From Halomonas litopenaei (GTDB lineage: Bacteria > Pseudomonadota > Gammaproteobacteria > Pseudomonadales > Halomonadaceae), in NCBI RefSeq assembly GCF_003045775.1, contig NZ_PXNS01000001.1, positions 496,001 through 560,000 of the forward strand: a stretch of 64,000 nt of DNA, given 5' to 3'. Below, piece after piece: positions 56,395 through 64,000 of the stretch. The notes below the pieces were generated by a model. The model had not been told where the DNA came from. It was given only the letters and a program-made list of their open reading frames with translations, and ran no database searches. The position numbers and the translations under genes were made by a program. Every line of letters starts with the position of its first letter. Positions within the stretch are counted from its first letter, which is position 1.

Positions 56395-57097
56395 GGCGAT
56401 ACTCCTCGGCCAGGCGAACGGGATCGGCCCCTCGCCAATAGCGAAAGCGCAGTCGCCACATCAGCAATATCGTCGTCAGCACGCCGCCCTGCTCCCAGCG
56501 GCGACCGTCGGTGAGCACCTTGAAGCCAAGGCAGGCAGGAGGCGACAGTCGCTTGAGGCGCTTGGACATTTCGATGTCTTCCATCAACGGCTGGTCGGGG
56601 AAGCCACCGACGGCGTCGAAGGCGCTGCGACGCATGAACATCGCCTGATCGCCGGTGGCGATGCCGGTCAGGCGTGAGCGCAGGTTCATGCAGGCGGCGA
56701 TCAATGATAACCAGCGCGAGCGGCCCTGGATGCGCACGTCGAAGCGCCCCCAATGGCGCTTCTCCAGCGCCTTCAGTATCGCCGGCATGGCCGCCGCGGG
56801 CAGTCGAGTGTCGGCGTGCAGAAACAGCAAGGACGGCGCACTCGCCGCAGCGGCTCCCTGGTTCATCTGGCGCGCCCTTCCGCGGGGGGCATCGATGACA
56901 CGATCGGCCAGGGGGCGGGCAAGCGCCCGGGTATCGTCCTCGCTGCCACCATCGACGACGATCACCTCGACGCCCTGCTGGCGCCACTCGGATAGCCGCT
57001 CAAGACCCGCGACGATGGTCGCTGCCTCATCGAGGACGGGAATGATCACACACAGGTGTGGGGCGACGACCTCGGACCCTGGTTCAGCGAGAGGCAC
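56384..57097 (-). CDS. TIGR04283-type family 2 glycosyltransferase
   Basis: A GT-A fold glycosyltransferase of about 237 residues: CVIIPVLDEAATI, VVDGGSEDDT, LLFLHADTRLP, GDQAMFMRR. The DxD-like HADT and the start of the nucleotide-binding fold are intact. A GTG at 57097 is the most likely start, inside the preceding ABC ATPase gene; the frame remains open further upstream without homology. TIGR04283 and TIGR04282 are a recurring pair, suggesting that they act on one pathway. The C-terminal part has a hydrophobic stretch. Confidence 0.85.
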   Translation of the reverse strand: MPLAEPGSEVVAPHLCVIIPVLDEAATIVAGLERLSEWRQQGVEVIVVDGGSEDDTRALARPLADRVIDAPRGRARQMNQGAAAASAPSLLFLHADTRLPAAAMPAILKALEKRHWGRFDVRIQGRSRWLSLIAACMNLRSRLTGIATGDQAMFMRRSAFDAVGGFPDQPLMEDIEMSKRLKRLSPPACLGFKVLTDGRRWEQGGVLTTILLMWRLRFRYWRGADPVRLAEEYRHVR

Positions 57098-57827
57098 GGC
57101 GGGCACCCTGCCAGGCGGCCCCGGCGGGGGCTTCGGTGGCGGCCGCCAGTTCGACGATCGGACCCGCCGCTGCCTCGGCGTCTGCCCTGTCGTGGGTGAC
57201 CAGCAGCGCCGGAAGACGATGGTCTCGGATGCGCTGGAAGACCAGGTCACGCATCTCCTGGCGGAGCGCGGCGTCGAGCTTGGAGAAGGGCTCGTCCAGC
57301 AGCATCGCCTGGGGACGCGACAGCAGGGTGCGCATCAGCGCGACACGAGCGCGCTGGCCGCCGGACAGCGTTGCCGGATCGCGCTCACCGAATCCGGCAA
57401 GACCGATATCCGCCAGGGCCTCTTCGATGGCCTCGCGGCGCTCGCGTCGGCTGGCAGACGACGGCATGCCGAAGGCCAGGTTGCCGGCGACGCTGAGGTG
57501 GGGAAACAGCAGCGCATCCTGGAACAGCAGACCGAGTCGGCGGGCCGAGGCAGGCAGGTCGGTGACTCGCCTGTCGCCGAGGCGGACCTCGCCCTGGGCG
57601 TCAAAGGCAGGGGCGAGAAAGCCCGCAGCGTAGGCCAGCAGGGTGGACTTGCCGACACCGGAAGGCCCCATGACGCTGACCACCTCGCCGGGGGCGACCT
57701 GAGCATTCAGTGATACCAGGGGGGCACCGTCCAGCGAGATCACGACCCGATCGAAGACCAGTGCGCCCGTCGGGTTCGCTGGAGACGTGGGGGGAAGGTG
57801 GCATCGTGTGTCTGGTGTCTGTGACAT
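57084..57827 (-). CDS. ynjD: ABC transporter ATP-binding protein (YnjD-like)
   Basis: ATPase of the YnjBCD importer, 247 residues, related to ThiQ-type spermidine/thiamine ATPases. Walker A MGPSGVGKST (near residue 53), signature TLSGGQRARVALMR and Walker B MLLDEPFSKLD are complete. It lies 27 bp after ynjC, in the same direction. No substrate is known for YnjBCD. The overlap with the TIGR04283 gene joins transport and glycosyltransferase genes in one transcript. Confidence 0.9.
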   Translation of the reverse strand: MSQTPDTRCHLPPTSPANPTGALVFDRVVISLDGAPLVSLNAQVAPGEVVSVMGPSGVGKSTLLAYAAGFLAPAFDAQGEVRLGDRRVTDLPASARRLGLLFQDALLFPHLSVAGNLAFGMPSSASRRERREAIEEALADIGLAGFGERDPATLSGGQRARVALMRTLLSRPQAMLLDEPFSKLDAALRQEMRDLVFQRIRDHRLPALLVTHDRADAEAAAGPIVELAAATEAPAGAAWQGARRASR

Positions 57828-57854
57828 GGTGGGCTCGGATGGCGTTGAGGCGGT

Positions 57855-59564
57855 TCAGGTCAGCAGGGCGCGTCGGTGGCTATGCAGTACGCGCGGCAAG
57901 CCGATGGCGAGGGCGAAGCCGAGTGCCGGCAAGAGTAGCTGGGCCAGGGCATAGACCGCCGTCAGGCGACGATCCCCGCCGGAGGCAAGCGATACCGCCT
58001 CGGTGGTCAGGGTGGTCAGGCGTCCGGCCCCCAGCAGCAACGTCGGCAGATACTGGCCGGCGCTGACGGCGACCCCCACGGCGGCGGCGGTGGCGATGGG
58101 GGCCAGCAGCAGCGGCAGGCGAACGCGTACAAAGGCGGCGGCCGGGCCATGGCCGAGACCTGCGGCGACCTGGGCCCAGCGGGGGTCAAGCCGCCGGTAG
58201 CTCTCGGCCAGTGACAGAAAGACGTAGGGCAGCACGAACAGGCAGTGTCCCAGTACCACCACCATGAAGCCCGGTGCCACCGACAGCTGCGCCTGAAGCT
58301 GCACCAGACCGTAGAGAAAGGCGACCGGTGGCACCAGCAGCGGCAGGTAGAGCACCAGGGTGGCGCTCGCTCCCATGCTGCGGTGATTGAGCGCTTCGCT
58401 CTCGAGACAGCCGATCACCAGGATGGTTGCGAGAGCGGTGGCGGCCAGTGCCAGCCACAGGGTGTCGAGGGCGGCCGGCAGCAGGCCTGGCAGCGCACGA
58501 CCCCAGTTGGCCAGGGTCAGGGGCGTGGGCCAGGCCGAGGGAAAGGGCCAGAAGGCCGCCAGCGACCACAGCGTCAGTCCCAGCAGACTGGCACCGAGCA
58601 GGGTGACGCTGAGCCAGGTCAGACCGCCGCCCAGCAGGCTACCGAGGCGTTGACCGCTGTTGCGTCGGCCGTCGGTCAGGCGTGGCGTGGCGCACCAGCG
58701 TACGGCCTGTTCCAGGCACCACCAGCAGGCCAGTGCCAGCAGCGTGATGCCGAGCTGGCTCAGCGCTGCGGCGGAGGCCATGAAGCGCATCGACAGGTCG
58801 GGATCGCCAAGCCAGCGGACCACGCTGACCGCCAGGGTCGGTGGGGTGGACGGGCCCAGGATCATGGCCACATCGACATTGGACGAGGCAAAGGCGATGA
58901 CCGCATAGACCGGTAGCCGAATCAGCGGGTACAGGCTCGGCAGTACCGCCTTGAGAAAGGCGGTCACCGGCGAATAACCCAGCGACAGTGCCAGGTGCCG
59001 ACGATCGTCGGCCTGGCACTGAGGCAGCGCCGATAGACTCATCAGCAGCAGAAAGGGGACTTCCTTGACCACCAGTCCGGCGATCAGCGCAAGGCCAAAG
59101 GGATCACCGGGAAACAGGTAGTCAGGAGGCGTGGCGTGACCGCTCAAGGCCGGGGAGACCAGGCGCATGGCCAGGCCCGAGGGCGCCAGCAGAAAGGCCA
59201 GACCGATGGCGGCGGCGGCGTGGGGCACCGCCAGGAGCGGCGACAGCAGGCGCTTGAGCCAGACAAAGGCGGTGCTGTCGGCGAAGGCACCGAGAAACAG
59301 CACCACGATGGTCAGGGCCAGGGCGGTGCTGATCAGGCCAGTGGTGAAGCTGAGCACCAGCATCTCGAAAAGCCCGGGGGTGTTCGCCAGGCTCACCCAG
59401 GGCGCCAGGCTCAGCTGCTCTCCACCGAGCACCGGCAGCCAGCCGAAGGCCGGCGCCGCAGCGCCTGCCAGGCCGGCCACCACCGGGGCCACCAGCAGCA
59501 GTACCGTCAGCGCCGGCGCCAGCCCCACCAGGCGGGAGAAGGTCGAGGTATCAGCGGCTGCCAT
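57855..59564 (-). CDS. ynjC: ABC transporter permease with two fused pore domains (YnjC-like)
   Basis: Inner-membrane permease of 569 residues with about 12 membrane spans, made of two tandem MetI-like domains, as in YnjC and ThiP. EAA-loop-like segments occur in both halves (ALSLGYSPVTAFLKAVLPSL and VAAGLGHGPAAAFVRVRLPL). It overlaps ynjB by 14 nt. It delivers the ligand captured by YnjB at the expense of ATP hydrolysed by YnjD. Length is slightly above the E. coli protein. Confidence 0.92.
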   Translation of the reverse strand: MAAADTSTFSRLVGLAPALTVLLLVAPVVAGLAGAAAPAFGWLPVLGGEQLSLAPWVSLANTPGLFEMLVLSFTTGLISTALALTIVVLFLGAFADSTAFVWLKRLLSPLLAVPHAAAAIGLAFLLAPSGLAMRLVSPALSGHATPPDYLFPGDPFGLALIAGLVVKEVPFLLLMSLSALPQCQADDRRHLALSLGYSPVTAFLKAVLPSLYPLIRLPVYAVIAFASSNVDVAMILGPSTPPTLAVSVVRWLGDPDLSMRFMASAAALSQLGITLLALACWWCLEQAVRWCATPRLTDGRRNSGQRLGSLLGGGLTWLSVTLLGASLLGLTLWSLAAFWPFPSAWPTPLTLANWGRALPGLLPAALDTLWLALAATALATILVIGCLESEALNHRSMGASATLVLYLPLLVPPVAFLYGLVQLQAQLSVAPGFMVVVLGHCLFVLPYVFLSLAESYRRLDPRWAQVAAGLGHGPAAAFVRVRLPLLLAPIATAAAVGVAVSAGQYLPTLLLGAGRLTTLTTEAVSLASGGDRRLTAVYALAQLLLPALGFALAIGLPRVLHSHRRALLT

Positions 59565-60828
59565 AGCGCTCGAGCCAGGCCGCCTCTACCGCTTCCATCC
59601 AGCTCGGGTGCGGCTCGGGCAGGGTCTGTTGCAGGGCCTGTGGCGCCAGTCGCGCTGGCTGGTCATCCATGGGCGTCAATGCCTGACGCTCGGCCTCATT
59701 CAGGCGCGCGAGATCGAGCACGCTGGGGTCGCCCCAGACGTCCAGGCGCTGCTTGCGCGCCTGGGCCTCGGGCGAGAGCAGGAAGTTGGCGGTGACCATG
59801 GCGCCGGCCTGGTGGCTGGCGTTGAACGGGATGGTGACAAAGTGAACGTTGCCGATGGTCCCGCCGTCGAGCACATAGCTGCGAATCGAGGGAGGCAGTT
59901 GGTAGTTGTTGACCGCAGCGGCAGGCTCGGCGGGGTTGAAGGTAAAGGCCAGCGACAGTTCGCCGTCACCCATCAGGCTTCTGAGCGCAGGCCCTGAAGC
60001 GGGGAAGTCCCGCCCCTGGCGCCACAGATGGGGATGCAGGGCGTCGAGATAGTCCCACAGCGGTGCCATGGCCGCTTCGGCGTCGGCTTCGCCGACGGGG
60101 CGGGCAAGCACCGCCGGGTCGTCGATCAGTGCGATGAGCGCCTGCTTGAGAAAGGTGGAACCGTGGAAGTCCGGGACCAGTGGATAGGTGAAGCGCCCAG
60201 GATGCTGCTCGGTCCAGTCGAGCAGGGCGGCCATGCTGGTCGGCGGCGCCTCGACACGCTCGCTGTCGTAGTAGAAGGTCAGCTGGGCCTTGCCCCAGGG
60301 TGACTCGAATCCCTCGGTGGGGACGGTGAAGTCGGTGGTCATCTCGGGATTGGCGTCCGGCGAGGTCAGCGCGAAGTTCGGCAGGCGCTGGGCAAAGGGC
60401 CCGAGCAGCAGATCATTGGCCTTCATCGCGGCGAAGTTCTCGCCGTTGATCCAGATCAGGTCGATGGCGCCCTCGTCGACGTTGCCAGCGGACTTCTCGG
60501 CCAGTACCCGGGAGACCGCAGCGGCGGTGTCGTCGAGCTTGACGTGGACCAGATCGATGTCGTGGCGCTGTTCGAGCTCGCCGGCGACCCAGTCGAGATA
60601 ACCATTGACGTTGGGGTCACCGCCCCAGGCGTTGAAGTAGACCGTCTGCCCCCTGGCCTGCTGCTCGATCTCCTGCCACGGCTGGTTCAGCGGCGTGGAC
60701 GTATCCTGGGCCCAGGCGGGCGAGCCTAGCCCCAGGGCAGCCAGGGCGGTGAGGACGAAGGCGCCACCGGGAGGCCAGGTCAAGCGGAGGTCGGCCAACG
60801 GGCGTCTACAGGAAAAAGGCGTGGTCAT
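59551..60828 (-). CDS. ynjB: ABC transporter substrate-binding protein (YnjB-like)
   Basis: Periplasmic binding protein, 425 residues from the ATG at 60828 (AAGGA upstream). The signal peptide ends GSPAWAQD (near residue 40). The mature domain has YnjB features: VYFNAWGGDPNVNGYLDWV and IDLIWINGENFAAMKANDLL. An N-terminal extension of the open frame, rich in repeat units, comes from the decamer array upstream and is rejected. The transport substrate is unknown. The promoter region contains the decamer array. Confidence 0.92.
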   Translation of the reverse strand: MTTPFSCRRPLADLRLTWPPGGAFVLTALAALGLGSPAWAQDTSTPLNQPWQEIEQQARGQTVYFNAWGGDPNVNGYLDWVAGELEQRHDIDLVHVKLDDTAAAVSRVLAEKSAGNVDEGAIDLIWINGENFAAMKANDLLLGPFAQRLPNFALTSPDANPEMTTDFTVPTEGFESPWGKAQLTFYYDSERVEAPPTSMAALLDWTEQHPGRFTYPLVPDFHGSTFLKQALIALIDDPAVLARPVGEADAEAAMAPLWDYLDALHPHLWRQGRDFPASGPALRSLMGDGELSLAFTFNPAEPAAAVNNYQLPPSIRSYVLDGGTIGNVHFVTIPFNASHQAGAMVTANFLLSPEAQARKQRLDVWGDPSVLDLARLNEAERQALTPMDDQPARLAPQALQQTLPEPHPSWMEAVEAAWLERYGSR

Positions 60829-60860
60829 GGTCGCGTCCTTGTGACGATGGATAGGCAGGG

Positions 60861-60950
60861 GTGGATAGAGCCGGACAGGGTTGGATAGAACCGGACAGAG
60901 CCGGACAGAGCCGGACAGACTTGGACAGCGCCAGACAGCGCCGGGAAAGT
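60861..60950 (-). repeat. Nine-unit decamer array between the phosphotransferase gene and ynjB
   Basis: Every 10 bp from 60861 a unit of type CCGGACAGAG recurs: GTGGATAGAG, CCGGACAGGG, TTGGATAGAA, CCGGACAGAG twice, CCGGACAGAC, TTGGACAGCG, CCAGACAGCG, CCGGGAAAGT. The array fills most of the gap between the phosphotransferase stop (60950) and the ynjB start (60828). Read in the ynjB direction the unit is GTCCGGCTCT-like. Confidence 0.88.
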
Positions 60951-62050
60951 CAGCCGGCACGGGCGAGTTCCTCGAGTTCGTCGGCGACACGCCTGATGAT
61001 GGGGGCCGAGAGGTAGTGATCGACGCGGTCGGCCACATGGGCGATCAAGGCATGGTCGCTTAGCTGTGCCGACCAGTCTTCACCACTGTGCTGCCTGTCG
61101 ACCTGGCGGCGCTGCTGGGCACGCCATTTGGCACACCAGGTCAGCGACCATAGCCACATGGCGCGACGACAGGTGATCAGCGTCGACCAGTCGCTGTGAT
61201 GACTGTCTTCGGCCATCAGTTCCTGCCAGCGCCGATACAGCGCCACCAGATCCTCGACGAACAGCACCGCGCGGCTGTTGAGGTCCCAGGTGGTGGAGGT
61301 GTAAAGGCTCAGGTGGGCCAGGTCGAAGCCGGGTAGCGAATAGCGGCACTTTTCCAGATCCACCAGTACGGCGCGTCCGTGAGGCGTGATCAGAAAGTTG
61401 CCGGGGTGAGCATCGAAGCTGATTAGGCGAATCTCGTCGTCGGCGATGCGAAGCCTCTGCGGGAGCTGTGCCAGCGCCTGTTCGATCAGGGCAGTGCTGG
61501 TGCGAGATAGCCCGGCCCCGGGGAGAAAGCGGGCCTGGGTGGCGATCTCGTCGAGCATCTCTCGCCAGGGATCCACCGGTGAGGCCAGGGGGGCGCGTTG
61601 ATCGGGCAGCGGCAACCGGTGCAGGCTGGCCAGGGCCGAGGTCAGGGCCGGCAGGTCCGAGGGCAGGCTGGCGGGACGGCCATCGATGGCCTCCACCACC
61701 AGCGCGCCTCTGGGCAGCAGGTCGTCGCAGGGCAGCCAGTCATCGAGTCTGGGTGTATGGCCACTGGCCTGGGCGCGGTCAAAGCAGGCGACCTGATAGG
61801 CCAGGTTGGACGCCGCGTCCAGCCCCATCTGGCTCTGCTTGGGCAACCGCGCCAGCCAGCCGCCCTTGTCACTGCCGCCGGCCAGGCGCACATGCCAGTG
61901 GGCCAGGCCGGTATCGGCCAGTGGCTCCAGTCGATGCCCGGACAGAGGCCTCCCATGGCGCGCGAGACTATGCTCGAGCGCTATCAGCGGCGGGCCCGGC
62001 GATGGGCTCTCCGTTCGCGATGACGGTGGCGTCGAGGCGCATCGCTCCAT
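60950..62050 (-). CDS. APH-family phosphotransferase upstream of ynjBCD
   Basis: Kinase-like fold of the aminoglycoside/choline phosphotransferase family, 366 residues from the ATG at 62050 (AAGGA 7 nt upstream). The catalytic loop SFDAHPGN has Asp213 and Asn218 in place but Ser211 where HGDxHPxN has His; the metal motif is VDLEK with Asp231 and Glu233. Choline, ethanolamine, thiamine or an aminoglycoside are all possible substrates. It precedes ynjBCD in the same direction, separated by the decamer array. A kinase for the imported compound is a hypothesis. Confidence 0.82.
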   Translation of the reverse strand: MERCASTPPSSRTESPSPGPPLIALEHSLARHGRPLSGHRLEPLADTGLAHWHVRLAGGSDKGGWLARLPKQSQMGLDAASNLAYQVACFDRAQASGHTPRLDDWLPCDDLLPRGALVVEAIDGRPASLPSDLPALTSALASLHRLPLPDQRAPLASPVDPWREMLDEIATQARFLPGAGLSRTSTALIEQALAQLPQRLRIADDEIRLISFDAHPGNFLITPHGRAVLVDLEKCRYSLPGFDLAHLSLYTSTTWDLNSRAVLFVEDLVALYRRWQELMAEDSHHSDWSTLITCRRAMWLWSLTWCAKWRAQQRRQVDRQHSGEDWSAQLSDHALIAHVADRVDHYLSAPIIRRVADELEELARAG

Positions 62051-62342
62051 GTCGCGTTCCTTGGACGTAGTCAGCTGAGTCGGCAGGGGGCAACGATCCT
62101 TACACATTTTTTTAAGAAGATGCCACCGGGCGGGCTTGGCCGGATCGAGACTGGTCGGAGTCAGGCTGGGTAGCAGCGTCGCCTTGCTCGGGTGGTTCTG
62201 GTAAACTGCGCCCCTTCCCGTGTCTCCACTACATCATGACAGCGCCAGGCTAACGCCTCCCGGTGCGCTGCTGTCGTGGAGAAACGGTCGGCCCTGGGCC
62301 GCTTGTCGCGATATCTCACAACCACTCCCCCTGGACCGCCTC

Positions 62343-63845
62343 ATGATGCGATCGATCAAGCAAGACTGGTTTTCCAATATTAGGGGCGACGTGCTGTCCG
62401 GCATCGTCGTGGCCCTGGCGTTGATTCCGGAGGCCATCGCCTTCTCCATCATCGCAGGTGTCGATCCCAAGATTGGCCTCTACGCCTCCTTCTCCATGGC
62501 GGTGATCATTGCCTTCGCCGGGGGCCGGCCGGGGATGATCTCTGCCGCCACCGGCGCCATGGCACTGTTGATGGTGACCCTGGTCAAGGAGCACGGACTT
62601 CAATATCTGCTGGCCGCGACCCTGCTGACCGGGGTACTGCAGATCATCGCCGGCTATCTGCGCCTGGCCGACCTGATGCGTTTCGTCTCGCGCTCGGTGG
62701 TGACCGGCTTCGTCAACGCCCTGGCGATCCTGATCTTCATGGCCCAGCTGCCCGAGCTGACCAACGTCACCTGGCACGTCTACGCGATGACCGCGGCGGG
62801 TCTCGGCATCATCTATCTGTTCCCCTACGTGCCCAGGATCGGCAAGCTGCTGCCGTCCCCGCTGGTGTGCATCCTGGTGCTGACCGGCGTCTACCTGGCG
62901 ACCGGCATGGACATCCGCACCGTCGGTGACATGGGCGAGCTGCCCGATACCCTGCCGATGTTCCTGTGGCCTGACGTGCCGCTGAATCTCGAGACCCTCG
63001 GCATCATCTTCCCCTATGCGGTCATGCTGACCGTGGTCGGTCTGCTCGAATCGATGATGACCGCCACTATCGTCGACGATCTGACCGATACCTCCAGCGA
63101 CAAGAACCGCGAGTGCAAGGGCCAGGGTCTGGCCAACATCGGTACCGGTCTGCTTGGCGGCATGGCGGGCTGCGCGATGATTGGCCAGTCGGTGATCAAC
63201 ATCAAGTCCGGCGGGCGTGGACGCCTGTCTACCCTGCTGGCGGGGGTCTTCCTGCTGCTGATGGTGGTGTTCCTGTCGGACTGGGTCTCGCGCATCCCCA
63301 TGGCGGCGCTGGTGGCGGTGATGATCATGGTGTCCATCGGTACCTTCAGCTGGAGTTCGCTGCGCGACCTCAAGAAGCACCCGATGTCCACCAATGTGGT
63401 GATGATCGCCACCGTGGCGGTAGTGGTGTGGACCCACAACCTGGCGATCGGTGTGTTCGTCGGTGTGCTGATCGCCGCGCTCAACTTCGCCAACAAGGTC
63501 GGCAACTTCCTGTACATCGCCAGTGACGAGCTGGAACAGCAAGAGGAGCTTGGCAAGGGACGGCGCTACCGCGTGGTCGGCCAGGTGTTCTTCGCCTCGT
63601 CTCAGCGTTTCTCCGCCGCCTTCGACTTCAAGGAAAGCGTCGAGAAGGTGGTCATCGACCTGTCACGTGCCCACTTCTGGGACATCACCGCGGTCCAGGC
63701 GCTGGACATGGTGGTGATCAAGTTCCGCCGTGAGGGCACCGACGTCGAGCTGATCGGGCTCAACGAGGCCAGCGCCACCATCGTCGATCGCTACGCCATC
63801 CACGATAACCCGGCGGCGGTGGAAAAGCTGATGGGTGGTCACTGA
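62343..63845 (+). CDS. SulP-family anion transporter with STAS domain
   Basis: Inner-membrane SulP permease, 500 residues. It has 10-14 membrane spans (residues 15-390, including the first-span motif [20 protein letters not shown]) and a cytoplasmic STAS domain (about 405-495). The family block [15 protein letters not shown] lies near residue 290. The STAS region reads [13 protein letters not shown]. Substrates in the family are sulfate, bicarbonate, chloride or dicarboxylates; which is used here is not readable. The ATG at 62343 is preferred by homology, although the ribosome site is weak. Single gene, divergent from the phosphotransferase. Confidence 0.93.
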   Translation: MMRSIKQDWFSNIRGDVLSGIVVALALIPEAIAFSIIAGVDPKIGLYASFSMAVIIAFAGGRPGMISAATGAMALLMVTLVKEHGLQYLLAATLLTGVLQIIAGYLRLADLMRFVSRSVVTGFVNALAILIFMAQLPELTNVTWHVYAMTAAGLGIIYLFPYVPRIGKLLPSPLVCILVLTGVYLATGMDIRTVGDMGELPDTLPMFLWPDVPLNLETLGIIFPYAVMLTVVGLLESMMTATIVDDLTDTSSDKNRECKGQGLANIGTGLLGGMAGCAMIGQSVINIKSGGRGRLSTLLAGVFLLLMVVFLSDWVSRIPMAALVAVMIMVSIGTFSWSSLRDLKKHPMSTNVVMIATVAVVVWTHNLAIGVFVGVLIAALNFANKVGNFLYIASDELEQQEELGKGRRYRVVGQVFFASSQRFSAAFDFKESVEKVVIDLSRAHFWDITAVQALDMVVIKFRREGTDVELIGLNEASATIVDRYAIHDNPAAVEKLMGGH

Positions 63846-63932
63846 GGCAGGCGCCGAAGATGTGACGGGTGTGTGCCAGTTGGTGTAGAACTGGAGGTAA
63901 CACCCGGATCGGGCTAGACAACAGGTCTGAGG

Positions 63933-63955
63933 GTCGCGCCCCGCTCGGGCGCGAC
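63933..63955 (+). terminator. Hairpin after the SulP gene
   Basis: GTCGCGCCC (63933-63941) pairs with GGGCGCGAC (63947-63955), 5-nt loop, about 90 bp after the stop. No T-run. The last 45 bp of the window show no feature. Confidence 0.45.
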
Positions 63956-64000
63956 GACAAGGCCACAATCGATGGAACGCGACGTCTGAGGACGCGCGTT

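Noticed and set aside
55726..57097. Calling the glycosyltransferase pair arsenosugar biosynthesis
   Set aside because: No ArsM, ArsS or other arsenic gene is in the window; the family titles alone are not evidence.

Overview
The window looks like chromosome of a halophilic gammaproteobacterium of the Halomonadaceae (Halomonas-like). The grounds are high GC, strong GC3 bias, the tsaD / rpsU-dnaG-rpoD macromolecular-synthesis locus, and a large glycine-betaine catabolism cluster of the gbc/dgc/sox type known from Pseudomonas. The organism assignment is inference from gene content; no rRNA or tRNA gene is visible.

Layout. 1-6 kb: tsaD diverges from rpsU-dnaG-rpoD, with intrinsic terminators after rpsU and rpoD. 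6-9.5 kb: a small membrane protein, a LysR regulator and the divergent L-serine dehydratase sdaA. 9.7-14.7 kb: a five-gene LIV-type (HAAT) ABC importer behind a promoter that carries a MerR-like dyad. 14.7-15.4 kb: an AT-rich, 5'-truncated Sel1-repeat gene that looks acquired. 15.5-18.8 kb: LysR, then frmA and fghA (formaldehyde to formate). 19.3-35.4 kb: gbdR, mtgA, then dipeptidase-DUF5943-dgcA-dgcB-etfA-etfB, and a fused NAD-linked formate dehydrogenase (fdsGB-fdsA) with a small unknown gene. 35.5-40.6 kb: a CdaR/PucR-type regulator and a large membrane GGDEF-EAL protein. 40.9-53.1 kb: gbcA and gbcB (divergent), a GlxA/AraC regulator, glyA, soxBDAG and purU. 53-55 kb: two small exported proteins (DUF3047, DUF302). 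54.9-62 kb, minus strand: an APH-family phosphotransferase, ynjBCD, two TIGR04282/04283 glycosyltransferases, an ECF sigma factor and a zinc anti-sigma factor. 62.3 kb to the end: a SulP transporter.

How the genes work together. Almost every enzyme needed to turn glycine betaine into pyruvate and CO2 is present. GbcAB takes betaine to dimethylglycine, DgcAB plus a dedicated ETF takes that to sarcosine, and SoxBDAG takes sarcosine to glycine. GlyA then makes serine and SdaA makes pyruvate. Released formaldehyde goes through FrmA and FghA to formate, PurU frees formate from 10-formyl-THF, and the Fds-type dehydrogenase oxidises formate to CO2 with NADH.

The least ordinary parts are non-coding. 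A 139-bp MITE-like element occurs twice, 96% identical, each time inserted exactly at the CTAG containing the TAG stop of a catabolic gene (fdsA and gbcA), and there is a solo end before soxB. Several unrelated short tandem arrays (7, 10, 10, 12, 13 and 14 bp units) lie just after stop codons or upstream of operons. Two of these are decamer arrays sharing a GTCYGG core. Large antisense reading frames opposite real genes were treated as GC-bias artefacts.
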